Shown here piece after piece: positions 51,874 through 64,000 of a stretch of DNA of 64,000 nt. This DNA comes from Xenopus tropicalis. Taxonomy: Eukaryota > Chordata > Amphibia > Anura > Pipidae. Position 1 is the stretch's first letter. Each line of letters begins with the position of its first letter. The notes beneath the pieces are model-generated. The model worked only from the letters and a program-made list of their open reading frames with translations, did not search any database and was not told the DNA's origin. Where the stretch lies: positions 152,108,672 to 152,172,671 of the forward strand of contig NC_030680.2 in NCBI RefSeq assembly GCF_000004195.4, given 5' to 3'. The position numbers and the translations under genes were made by a program.

Positions 51874-54800
51874 GGCTGCCCCCGGGGCTACACAGCGGGG
51901 TATTTATATAAACTATAGTAGGGTTTCTGTAGCAAACACCCCAGCTGTACCGGTGCAGGAACGGCTGCCCCCGGGGCTACACAGCGGGGTATTTATATAA
52001 ACTATAGTAGGGTTTCTGTAGCAAACACCCCAGCTGTACCAGTGCAGGAATGGCTGCCCCCAGGGCTACACAGCGGGGTATTTATATAAACTATAGTAGG
52101 GCTTCTGTAGCAAACACCCCAGCTGTACCGGTGCAGGAACGGCTGCCCCCGGGGCTACACAGCGGGGTATTTATATAAACTATAGTAGGGTTTCTGTAGC
52201 AAACACCCCAGCTGTACCAGTGCAGGAATGTCTGCCCCCGGGGCTACACAGCGGGGTATTTATATAAACTATAGTAGGGTTTCTGTAGCAAACACCCCAG
52301 CTGTACCAGTGCAGGAATGGCTGCCCCCGGGGCTACACAGCGGGGTATTTATATAAACTATAGTAGGGTTTCTGTAGCAAACACCCCAGCTGTACCAGTG
52401 CAGGAATGGCTGCCCCCGGGGCTACACAGCGGGGTATTTATATGAACTATAGTAGGGTTTCTGTAGCAAACACCCCAGCTGTACCAGTGCAGGAATGGCT
52501 GCCCCCGGGGCTACACAGCGGGGTATTTATATAAACTATAGTAGGGTTTCTGTAGCAAACACCCCAGCTGTACCAGTGCAGGAATGGCTGCCCCCGGGGC
52601 TACACAGCGGGGTATTTATATAAACTATAGTAGGGTTTCTGTAGCAAACACCCCAGCTGTACCAGTGCAGGAATGGCTGCCCCCGGGGCTACACAGCGGG
52701 GTATTTATATAAACTATAGTAGGGTTTCTGTAGCAAACACCCCAGCTGTACCAGTGCAGGAACGGCTGCCCCCGGGGCTACACAGCGGGGTATTTATATA
52801 AACTATAGTAGGGTTTCTGTAGCAAACACCCCAGCTGTACCAGTGCAGGAATGGCTGCCCCCGGGGCTACACAGCGGGGTATTTATATAAACTATAGTAG
52901 GGTTTCTGTAGCAAACACCCCAGCTGTACCGGTGCAGGAACGGCTGCCCCCGGGGCTACACAGCGGGGTATTTATATAAACTATAGTAGGGTTTCTGTAG
53001 CAAACACCCCAGCTGTACCGGTGCAGGAACGGCTGCCCCCGGGGCTACACAGCGGGGTATTTATATAAACTATAGTAGGGTTTCTGTAGCAAACACCCCA
53101 GCTGTACCAGTGCAGGAATGGCTGCCCCCGGGGCTACACAGCGGGGTATTTATATAAACTATAGTAGGGTTTCTGTAGCAAACACCCCAGCTGTACCGGT
53201 GCAGGAACGGCTGCCCCCGGGGCTACACAGCGGGGTATTTATATAAACTATAGTAGGGTTTCTGTAGCAAACACCCCAGCTGTACCAGTGCAGGAATGGC
53301 TGCCCCCGGGGCTACACAGCAGGGTATTTATATAAACTATAGTAGGGTTTCTGTAGCAAACACCCCAGCTGTACCAGTGCAGGAACGGCTGCCCCCGGGG
53401 CTACACAGCAGGGTATTTATATAAACTATAGTAGGGTTTCTGTAGCAAACACCCCAGCTGTACCAGTGCAGGAATGGCTGCCCCCGGGGCTACACAGCGG
53501 GGTATTTATATAAACTATAGTAGGGTTTCTGTAGCAAACACCCCAGCTGTACCGGTGCAGGAATGGCTGCCCCCGGGGCTACACAGCGGGGTATTTATAT
53601 AAACTATAGTAGGGTTTCTGTAGCAAACACCCCAGCTTTACCAGTGCAGGAATGGCTGCCCCCGGGGCTACACAGCGGGGGTATTTATATAAACTATAGT
53701 AGGGTTTCTGTAGCAAACACCCCAGCTGTACCGGTGCAGGAACGGCTGCCCCCGGGGCTACACAGCGGGGTATTTATATAAACTATAGTAGGGTTTCTGT
53801 AGCAAACACCCCAGCTGTACCGGTGCAGGAATGGCTGCCCCCGGGGCTACACAGCGGGGTATTTATATAAACTATAGTAGGGTTTCTGTAGCAAACACCC
53901 CAGCTGTACCAGTGCAGGAATGTCTGCCCCCGGGGCTACACAGCGGGGTATTTATATAAACTATAGTAGGGTTTCTGTAGCAAACACCCCAGCTGTACCA
54001 GTGCAGGAATGGCTGCCCCCGGGGCTACACAGCGGGGTATTTATATAAACTATAGTAGGGTTTCTGTAGCAAACACCCCAGCTGTACCAGTGCAGGAATG
54101 GCTGCCCCCGGGGCTACACAGCGGGGTATTTATATGAACTATAGTAGGGTTTCTGTAGCAAACACCCCAGCTGTACCAGTGCAGGAATGGCTGCCCCCGG
54201 GGCTACACAGCGGGGTATTTATATAAACTATAGTAGGGTTTCTGTAGCAAACACCCCAGCTGTACCAGTGCAGGAATGGCTGCCCCCGGGGCTACACAGC
54301 GGGGTATTTATATAAACTATAGTAGGGTTTCTGTAGCAAACACCCAGCTGTACCAGTGCAGGAATGGCTGCCCCCGGGGCTACACAGCGGGGTATTTATA
54401 TAAACTATAGTAGGGTTTCTGTAGCAAACACCCCAGCTGTACCAGTGCAGGAATGGCTGCCCCCGGGGCTACACAGCGGGGTATTTATATAAACTATAGT
54501 AGGGTTTCTGTAGCAAACACCCCAGCTGTACCGGTGCAGGAACGGCTGCCCCCGGGGCTACACAGCGGGGTATTTATATAAACTATAGTAGGGTTTCTGT
54601 AGCAAACACCCCAGCTGTACCAGTGCAGGAATGGCTGCCCCCGGGGCTACACAGCGGGGTATTTATATAAACTATAGTAGGGTTTCTGTAGCAAACACCC
54701 CAGCTGTACCGGTGCAGGAACGGCTGCCCCCGGGGCTACACAGCGGGGTATTTATATAAACTATAGTAGGGTTTCTGTAGCAAACACCCCAGCTGTACCG

Positions 54801-57800
54801 GTGCAGGAACGGCTGCCCCCGGGGCTACACAGCGGGGGTATTTATATAAACTATAGTAGGGTTTCTGTAGCAAACACCCCAGCTGTACCAGTGCAGGAAT
54901 GGCTGCCCCCGGGGCTACACAGCGGGGTATTTATATAAACTATAGTAGGGTTTCTGTAGCAAACACCCCAGCTGTACCAGTGCAGGAATGTCTGCCCCCG
55001 GGGCTACACAGCGGGGTATTTATATAAACTATAGTAGGGTTTCTGTAGCAAACACCCCAGCTGTACCAGTGCAGGAATGGCTGCCCCGGGGCTACACAGC
55101 GGGGGTATTTATATAAACTATAGTAGGGTTTCTGTAGCAAACACCCCAGCTGTACCGGTGCAGGAATGGCTGCCCCCGGGGCTACACAGCGGGGTATTTA
55201 TATAAACTATAGTAGGGTTTCTGTAGCAAACACCCCAGCTGTACCAGTGCAGGAATGGCTGCCCCCGGGGCTACACAGCGGGGTATTTATATAAACTATA
55301 GTAGGGTTTCTGTAGCAAACACCCCAGCTGTACCAGTGCAGGAATGGCTGCCCCCGGGGCTACACAGCGGGGGTATTTATATAAACTATAGTAGGGTTTC
55401 TGTAGCAAACACCCCAGCTTTACCAGTGCAGGAATGGCTGCCCCCGGGGCTACACAGCGGGGTATTTATATAAACTATAGTAGGGTTTCTGTAGCAAACA
55501 CCCCAGCTGTACCGGTGCAGGAACGGCTGCCCCCGGGGCTACACAGCGGGGTATTTATATAAACTATAGTAGGGTTTCTGTAGCAAACACCCCAGCTGTA
55601 CCAGTGCAGGAATGTCTGCCCCCGGGGCTACACAGCGGGGTATTTATATAAACTATAGTAGGGTTTCTGTAGCAAACACCCCAGCTGTACCAGTGCAGGA
55701 ATGGCTGCCCCCGGGGCTACACAGCGGGGTATTTATATAAACTATAGTAGGGTTTCTGTAGCAAACACCCCAGCTGTACCAGTGCAGGAATGGCTGCCCC
55801 GGGGCTACACAGCGGGGTATTTATATGAACTATAGTAGGGTTTCTGTAGCAAACACCCCAGCTGTACCGGTGCAGGAATGGCTGCCCCGGGGCTACACAG
55901 CGGGGTATTTATATAAACTATAGTAGGGTTTCTGTAGCAAACACCCCAGCTGTACCGGTGCAGGAATGGCTGCCCCCGGGGCTACACAGCGGGGTATTTA
56001 TATAAACTATAGTAGGGTTTCTGTAGCAAACACCCCAGCTGTACCAGTGCAGGAATGGCTGCCCCCGGGGCTACACAGCGGGGTATTTATATAAACTATA
56101 GTAGGGTTTCTGTAGCAAACACCCCAGCTGTACCAGTGCAGGAATGGCTGCCCCCGGGGCTACACAGCGGGGTATTTATATAAACTATAGTAGGGTTTCT
56201 GTAGCAAACACCCCAGCTGTACCAGTGCAGGAATGGCTGCCCCCGGGGCTACACAGCAGGGTATTTATATAAACTATAGTAGGGTTTCTGTAGCAAACAC
56301 CCCAGCTGTACCAGTGCAGGAACGGCTGCCCCCGGGGCTACACAGCAGGGTATTTATATAAACTATAGTAGGGTTTCTGTAGCAAACACCCCAGCTGTAC
56401 CAGTGCAGGAATGGCTGCCCCCGGGGCTACACAGCGGGGTATTTATATAAACTATAGTAGGGTTTCTGTAGCAAACACCCCAGCTGTACCGGTGCAGGAA
56501 TGGCTGCCCCCGGGGCTACACAGCGGGGTATTTATATAAACTATAGTAGGGTTTCTGTAGCAAACACCCCAGCTTTACCAGTGCAGGAATGGCTGCCCCC
56601 GGGGCTACACAGCGGGGTATTTATATAAACTATAGTAGGGTTTCTGTAGCAAACACCCCAGCTGTACCGGTGCAGGAACGGCTGCCCCCGGGGCTACACA
56701 GCGGGGTATTTATATAAACTATAGTAGGGTTTCTGTAGCAAACACCCCAGCTGTACCAGTGCAGGAATGGCTGCCCCCGGGGCTACACAGCGGGGTATTT
56801 ATATAAACTATAGTAGGGTTTCTGTAGCAAACACCCCAGCTGTACCAGTGCAGGAATGGCTGCCCCCGGGGCTACACAGCGGGGTATTTATATAAACTAT
56901 AGTAGGGTTTCTGTAGCAAACACCCCAGCTGTACCAGTGCAGGAATGGCTGCCCCCGGGGCTACACAGCGGGGTATTTATATAAACTATAGTAGGGTTTC
57001 TGTAGCAAACACCCCAGCTGTACCAGTGCAGGAATGGCTGCCCCCGGGGCTACACAGCGGGGTATTTATATAAACTATAGTAGGGTTTCTGTAGCAAACA
57101 CCCCAGCTGTACCAGTGCAGGAATGGCTGCCCCCGGGGCTACACAGCGGGGTATTTATATAAACTATAGTAGGGTTTCTGTAGCAAACACCCCAGCTGTA
57201 CCGGTGCAGGAATGGCTGCCCCCGGGGCTACACAGCGGGGTATTTATATAAACTATAGTAGGGTTTCTGTAGCAAACACCCCAGCTGTACCGGTGCAGGA
57301 ACGGCTGCCCCCGGGGCTACACAGCGGGGTATTTATATAAACTATAGTAGGGTTTCTGTAGCAAACACCCCAGCTGTACCAGTGCAGGAATGGCTGCCCC
57401 CGGGGCTACACAGCGGGGTATTTATATAAACTATAGTAGGGTTTCTGTAGCAAACACCCCAGCTGTACCGGTGCAGGAACGGCTGCCCCCGGGGCTACAC
57501 AGCGGGGTATTTATATAAACTATAGTAGGGTTTCTGTAGCAAACACCCCAGCTGTACCAGTGCAGGAATGGCTGCCCCCGGGGCTACACAGCGGGGTATT
57601 TATATAAACTATAGTAGGGTTTCTGTAGCAAACACCCCACCTGTACCAGTGCAGGAATGGCTGCCCCCGGGGCTACACAGCAGGGTATTTATATAAACTA
57701 TAGTAGGGTTTCTGTAGCAAACACCCCAGCTGTACCAGTGCAGGAATGGCTGCCCCCGGGGCTACACAGCGGGGTATTTATATAAACTATAGTAGGGTTT

Positions 57801-60800
57801 CTGTAGCAAACACCCCAGCTGTACCAGTGCAGGAATGGCTGCCCCCGGGGCTACACAGCGGGGTATTTATATAAACTATAGTAGGGTTTCTGTAGCAAAC
57901 ACCCCAGCTGTACCAGTGCAGGAACGGCTGCCCCCGGGGCTACACAGCAGGGTATTTATATAAACTATAGTAGGGTTTCTGTAGCAAACACCCCAGCTGT
58001 ACCAGTGCAGGAATGGCTGCCCCCGGGGCTACACAGCGGGGTATTTATATAAACTATAGTAGGGTTTCTGTAGCAAACACCCCAGCTGTACCAGTGCAGG
58101 AACGGCTGCCCCCGGGGCTACACAGCAGGGTATTTATATAAACTATAGTAGGGTTTCTGTAGCAAACACCCCAGCTGTACCAGTGCAGGAATGGCTGCCC
58201 CCGGGGCTACACAGCGGGGTATTTATATAAACTATAGTAGGGTTTCTGTAGCAAACACCCCAGCTGTACCAGTGCAGGAATGGCTGCCCCCGGGGCTACA
58301 CAGCGGGGTATTTATATAAACTATAGTAGGGTTTCTGTAGCAAACACCCCAGCTTTACCAGTGCAGGAATGGCTGCCCCCGGGGCTACACAGCGGGGTGT
58401 TTATATAAACTATAGTAGGGTTTCTGTAGCAAACACCCCAGCTGTACCGGTGCAGGAACGGCTGCCCCCGGGGCTACACAGCGGGGTATTTATATAAACT
58501 ATAGTAGGGTTTCTGTAGCAAACACCCCAGCTGTACCAGTGCAGGAATGGCTGCCCCCGGGGCTACACAGCGGGGTATTTATATGAACTATAGTAGGGTT
58601 TCTGTAGCAAACACCCCAGCTGTACCGGTGCAGGAATGGCTGCCCCCGGGGCTACACAGCGGGGTATTTATATAAACTATAGTAGGGTTTCTGTAGCAAA
58701 CACCCCAGCTGTACCGGTGCAGGAATGGCTGCCCCCGGGGCTACACAGCGGGTATTTATATAAACTATAGTAGGGTTTCTGTAGCAAACACCCCAGCTGT
58801 ACCAGTGCAGGAATGGCTGCCCCCGGGGCTACACAGCGGGGTATTTATATAAACTATAGTAGGGTTTCTGTAGCAAACACCCCAGCTGTACCAGTGCAGG
58901 AATGGCTGCCCCCGGGGCTACACAGCGGGGTATTTATATAAACTATAGTAGGGTTTCTGTAGCAAACACCCCAGCTGTACCAGTGCAGGAATGGCTGCCC
59001 CCGGGGCTACACAGCGGGGTATTTATATAAACTATAGTAGGGTTTCTGTAGCAAACACCCCAGCTGTACCAGTGCAGGAATGGCTGCCCCCGGGGCTACA
59101 CAGCGGGGTATTTATATAAACTATAGTAGGGTTTCTGTAGCAAACACCCCAGCTGTACCAGTGCAGGAATGGCTGCCCCCGGGGCTACACAGCGGGGTAT
59201 TTATATAAACTATAGTAGGGTTTCTGTAGCAAACACCCCAGCTGTACCAGTGCAGGAACGGCTGCCCCCGGGGCTACACAGCGGGGTATTTATATAAACT
59301 ATAGTAGGGTTTCTGTAGCAAACACCCCAGCTGTACCAGTGCAGGAATGGCTGCCCCCGGGGCTACACAGCGGGGTATTTATATAAACTATAGTAGGGTT
59401 TCTGTAGCAAACACCCCAGCTGTACCAGTGCAGGAATGGCTGCCCCCGGGGCTACACAGCGGGGTATTTATATAAACTATAGTAGGGTTTCTGTAGCAAA
59501 CACCCCAGCTGTACCAGTGCAGGAATGGCTGCCCCCGGGGCTACACAGCGGGGTATTTATATAAACTATAGTAGGGTTTCTGTAGCAAACACCCCAGCTT
59601 TACCAGTGCAGGAATGGCTGCCCCCGGGGCTACACAGCGGGGGTATTTATATAAACTATAGTAGGGTTTCTGTAGCAAACACCCCAGCTTTACCAGTGCA
59701 GGAATGGCTGCCCCCGGGGCTACACAGCGGGGTATTTATATAAACTATAGTAGGGTTTCTGTAGCAAACACCCCAGCTGTACCGGTGCAGGAACGGCTGC
59801 CCCCGGGGCTACACAGCGGGGTATTTATATAAACTATAGTAGGGTTTCTGTAGCAAACACCCCAGCTGTACCAGTGCAGGAATGTCTGCCCCCGGGGCTA
59901 CACAGCGGGGTATTTATATAAACTATAGTAGGGTTTCTGTAGCAAACACCCCAGCTGTACCAGTGCAGGAATGGCTGCCCCCGGGGCTACACAGCGGGGT
60001 ATTTATATAAACTATAGTAGGGTTTCTGTAGCAAACACCCCAGCTGTACCAGTGCAGGAATGGCCGCCCCCGGGGCTACACAGCGGGGTATTTATATAAA
60101 CTATAGTAGGGTTTCTGTAGCAAACACCCCAGCTGTACCAGTGCAGGAATGGCTGCCCCCGGGGCTACACAGCGGGGTATTTATATAAACTATAGTAGGG
60201 TTTCTGTAGCAAACACCCCAGCTGTACCAGTGCAGGAATGGCTGCCCCCGGGGCTACACAGCGGGGTATTTATATGAACTATAGTAGGGTTTCTGTAGCA
60301 AACACCCCAGCTGTACCGGTGCAGGAATGGCTGCCCCCGGGGCTACACAGCGGGGTATTTATATAAACTATAGTAGGGTTTCTGTAGCAAACACCCCAGC
60401 TGTACCGGTGCAGGAATGGCTGCCCCCGGGGCTACACAGCGGGGTATTTATATAAACTATAGTAGGGTTTCTGTAGCAAACACCCCAGCTGTACCAGTGC
60501 AGGAACGGCTGCCCCCGGGGCTACACAGCGGGGTATTTATATAAACTATAGTAGGGTTTCTGTAGCAAACACCCCAGCTGTACCAGTGCAGGAATGGCTG
60601 CCCCCGGGGCTACACAGCGGGGTATTTATATAAACTATAGTAGGGTTTCTGTAGCAAACACCCCAGCTGTACCAGTGCAGGAATGGCTGCCCCCGGGGCT
60701 ACACAGCGGGGTATTTATATAAACTATAGTAGGGTTTCTGTAGCAAACACCCCAGCTGTACCAGTGCAGGAATGGCTGCCCCCGGGGCTACACAGCGGGG

Positions 60801-63800
60801 TATTTATATAAACTATAGTAGGGTTTCTGTAGCAAACACCCCAGCTGTACCAGTGCAGGAATGTCTGCCCCCGGGGCTACACAGCGGGGTATTTATATAA
60901 AACTATAGTAGGGTTTCTGTAGCAAACACCCCAGCTGTACCGGTGCAGGAATGGCTGCCCCCGGGGCTACACAGCGGGGTATTTATATAAACTATAGTAG
61001 GGTTTCTGTAGCAAACACCCCAGCTGTACCGGTGCAGGAATGGCTGCCCCCGGGGCTACACAGCGGGGTATTTATATAAACTATAGTAGGGTTTCTGTAG
61101 CAAACACCCCAGCTGTACCAGTGCAGGAATGGCTGCCCCCGGGGCTACACAGCGGGGTATTTATATAAACTATAGTAGGGTTTCTGTAGCAAACACCCCA
61201 GCTGTACCGGTGCAGGAATGGCTGCCCCCGGGGCTACACAGCGGGGTATTTATATAAACTATAGTAGGGTTTCTGTAGCAAACACCCCAGCTGTACCAGT
61301 GCAGGAATGGCTGCCCCCGGGGCTACACAGCGGGGTATTTATATAAACTATAGTAGGGTTTCTGTAGCAAACACCCCAGCTGTACCGGTGCAGGAATGGC
61401 TGCCCCCGGGGCTACACAGCGGGGTATTTATATAAACTATAGTAGGGTTTCTGTAGCAAACACCCCAGCTGTACCAGTGCAGGAATGTCTGCCCCCGGGG
61501 CTACACAGCGGGGGTATTTATATAAACTATAGTAGGGTTTCTGTAGCAAACACCCCAGCTGTACCGGTGCAGGAACGGCTGCCCCCGGGGCTACACAGCG
61601 GGGTATTTATATAAACTATAGTAGGGTTTCTGTAGCAAACACCCCAGCTGTACCAGTGCAGGAATGGCTGCCCCCGGGGGCTACACAGCGGGGGTATTTA
61701 TATAAACTATAGTAGGGTTTCTGTAGCAAACACCCCAGCTGTACCAGTGCAGGAATGGCTGCCCCCGGGGCTACACAGCGGGGTATTTATATGAACTATA
61801 GTAGGGTTTCTGTAGCAAACACCCCAGCTGTACCGGTGCAGGAATGGCTGCCCCCGGGGCTACACAGCGGGGTATTTATATAAACTATAGTAGGGTTTCT
61901 GTAGCAAACACCCCAGCTGTACCAGTGCAGGAATGGCTGCCCCCGGGGCTACACAGCGGGGTATTTATATAAACTATAGTAGGGTTTCTGTAGCAAACAC
62001 CCCAGCTGTACCGGTGCAGGAATGGCTGCCCCCGGGGCTACACAGCGGGGGTATTTATATAAACTATAGTAGGGTTTCTGTAGCAAACACCCCAGCTGTA
62101 CCAGTGCAGGAACGGCTGCCCCCGGGGCTACACAGCGGGGTATTTATATAAACTATAGTAGGGTTTCTGTAGCAAACACCCCAGCTGTACCAGTGCAGGA
62201 ATGGCTGCCCCCGGGGCTACACAGCGGGGGTATTTATATAAACTATAGTAGGGTTTCTGTAGCAAACACCCCAGCTGTACCAGTGCAGGAATGGCTGCCC
62301 CCGGGGCTACACAGCGGGGTATTTATATAAACTATAGTAGGGTTTCTGTAGCAAACACCCCAGCTGTACCGGTGCAGGAACGGCTGCCCCCGGGGCTACA
62401 CAGCGGGGTATTTATATAAACTATAGTAGGGTTTCTGTAGCAAACACCCCAGCTGTACCAGTGCAGGAATGGCTGCCCCCGGGGCTACACAGCGGGGTAT
62501 TTATATAAACTATAGTAGGGTTTCTGTAGCAAACACCCCAGCTGTACCGGTGCAGGAATGGCTGCCCCCGGGGCTACACAGCGGGGTATTTATATAAACT
62601 ATAGTAGGGTTTCTGTAGCAAACACCCCAGCTGTACCAGTGCAGGAATGGCTGCCCCCGGGGCTACACAGCGGGGTATTTATATAAACTATAGTAGGGTT
62701 TCTGTAGCAAACACCCCAGCTGTACCGGTGCAGGAACGGCTGCCCCCGGGGCTACACAGCGGGGTATTTATATAAACTATAGTAGGGTTTCTGTAGCAAA
62801 CACCACAGCTGTACCAGTGCAGGAATGGCTGCCCCCGGGGCTACACAGCGGGGTATTTATATAAACTATAGTAGGGTTTCTGTAGCAAACACCCCAGCTG
62901 TACCGGTGCAGGAACGGCTGCCCCCGGGGCTACACAGCGGGGTATTTATATAAACTATAGTAGGGTTTCTGTAGCAAACACCCCAGCTGTACCGGTGCAG
63001 GAACGGCTGCCCCCGGGGCTACACAGCGGGGGTATTTATATAAACTATAATAGGGTTTCTGTAGCAAACACCCCAGCTGTACCGGTGCAGGAATGTCTGC
63101 CCCCGGGGCTACACAGCGGGGGTATTTATATAAACTATAGTAGGGTTTCTGTAGCAAACACCCCAGCTGTACCGGTGCAGGAACGGCTGCCCCCGGGGCT
63201 ACACAGCGGGGTATTTATATAAACTATAGTAGGGTTTCTGTAGCAAACACCCCAGCTGTACCAGTGCAGGAATGGCTGCCCCCGGGGCTACACAGCGGGG
63301 TATTTATATAAACTATAGTAGGGTTTCTGTAGCAAACACCCCAGCTGTACCAGTGCAGGAATGGCTGCCCCCGGGGCTACACAGCGGGGTATTTATATGA
63401 ACTATAGTAGGGTTTCTGTAGCAAACACCCCAGCTGTACCGGTGCAGGAATGGCTGCCCCCGGGGCTACACAGCGGGGTATTTATATAAACTATAGTAGG
63501 GTTTCTGTAGCAAACACCCCAGCTGTACCGGTGCAGGAATGGCTGCCCCCGGGGCTACACAGCGGGGTATTTATATAAACTATAGTAGGGTTTCTGTAGC
63601 AAACACCCCAGCTGTACCAGTGCAGGAATGGCTGCCCCCGGGGCTACACAGCGGGGTATTTATATAAACTATAGTAGGGTTTCTGTAGCAAACACCCCAG
63701 CTGTACCAGTGCAGGAATGGCTGCCCCCGGGGCTACACAGCGGGGTATTTATATAAACTATAGTAGGGTTTCTGTAGCAAACACCCCAGCTGTACCAGTG

Positions 63801-64000
63801 CAGGAATGGCTGCCCCCGGGGCTACACAGCGGGGTATTTATATAAACTATAGTAGGGTTTCTGTAGCAAACACCCCAGCTGTACCAGTGCAGGAATGGCT
63901 GCCCCCGGGGCTACACAGCGGGGTATTTATATAAACTATAGTAGGGTTTCTGTAGCAAACACCCCAGCTGTACCAGTGCAGGAACGGCTGCCCCCGGGGC
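51874..64000. repeat. 89 bp MITE-derived satellite, about 136 copies, continues past right edge
   Basis: The unit runs GGCTGCCCCCGGGGCTACAC, AGCGGGGTATTTATATAAAC, TATAGTAGGGTTTCTGTAGC, AAACACCCCAGCTGTACCAG and TGCAGGAAT. Spacing is exactly 89 bp (51874, 51963, 52052). Common variants are ACCGGTGC for ACCAGTGC, GAACGG for GAATGG, GAATGTCTG, TATATGAAC, CAGCAGGG and CAGCTTTACC. Length changes are mostly one G gained or lost in the GGGG/GGGGG or CCCCC runs. Copies are very similar throughout. The 66-75 codon frames seen wherever a run gains a base are artefacts. Confidence 0.98.
52222..55825. repeat. 19-unit (about 1.69 kb) higher-order period in the 89 bp array
   Basis: The rare TATATGAAC unit occurs at 52441, 54133 and 55824, giving spacings of 1692 and 1691 bp (19 x 89 = 1691). 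It recurs at 58582 and 60273, again 1691 bp apart. In the first three blocks it is preceded by a GAATGTCTGCC unit at a constant distance of about 215-219 bp. Later copies at 61790 and 63396 are 17-18 units apart with a few extra bases. Confidence 0.88.

Larger units (their letters stand above)
51608..64000. mobile_element. T2-type (Kolobok-like) MITE, left end present, body expanded; right end outside window
   Basis: The left terminus TTAAAGGAACAGTAACACC at 51608 fits the TTAAAGGRR terminus and TTAA target of Xenopus T2-family MITEs. The element is non-autonomous, with no transposase. Its left arm (51676-51762, GCACTGGTACAGCTGGGGTG to GGGGCAGCCATTC) is the reverse complement of the 89 bp repeat that follows, so the element is a large palindrome whose right arm has been amplified in tandem. 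A second inner stem pairs 51768-51793 with 51828-51854. The right terminal repeat is not reached by base 64000. The family call is from memory of the terminal motif and not from a database search. Confidence 0.8.

Noticed and set aside
51874..64000. Array of TATA-like promoters, because TATTTATATAAAC recurs every 89 bp
   Set aside because: The motif is an AT-rich part of the MITE arm. There is no associated gene or initiator, and no evidence of transcription from sequence.

Overview
The window reads as vertebrate genomic DNA, most likely from a clawed frog (Xenopus). Two observations support this. A single recognisable coding exon on the minus strand (14940-15037) encodes the first 32 residues of the PHD-finger histone demethylase PHF2 and ends at a canonical splice donor. 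At 51608 there is a left terminus of the T2 (Kolobok-like) MITE type that is abundant in Xenopus: a TTAA followed by AAGGAAC and a long palindromic body. No bacterial, phage or organellar features are present.

About 94% of the window (roughly 60 of 64 kb) is tandem repeat. There are ten sequence-distinct arrays, in order: a G-rich 29-42 bp minisatellite (1-1250); a 30 bp G-rich minisatellite (1483-2226); an 11.2 kb array of 26/28 bp units (2571-13732); an 11 bp array (13829-14148); a 45 bp triplication (14429-14546); [phf2 exon 1]; a 64 bp GTACTG-rich array (15277-15880) with a decayed tail; a 33 bp array (16701-23411); a 51 bp array (23939-24916); a 26.2 kb array of 54 bp units (25112-51278); and an 89 bp array (51874 to the right edge) grown from the inner arm of the MITE.

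Because phf2 is on the minus strand, positions 1-14939 are the 5' part of its first intron. Positions above 15038 are its 5'UTR and promoter, followed by about 48 kb of upstream intergenic DNA. The exon sits in a GC-rich island only about 1.1 kb long, between the 11 bp array and the 64 bp array. Its 5'UTR carries an interrupted CTG-type triplet tract.

Long open reading frames occur across several arrays on both strands, some over 1,000 codons. They arise because the repeat periods 30, 33, 51 and 54 are multiples of three and the units lack stops. I do not regard any of them as a gene. The best leads are the MITE-borne satellite with a 19-unit higher-order period, the nested higher-order structure of the 54 bp array, the enclosure of the phf2 first exon by variable arrays, and a cluster of homopolymer contractions near 40-44 kb that probably marks uncorrected long-read consensus. 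I found no convincing new molecular system. What is unusual here is repeat architecture. Array copy numbers in the assembly should be treated as provisional.
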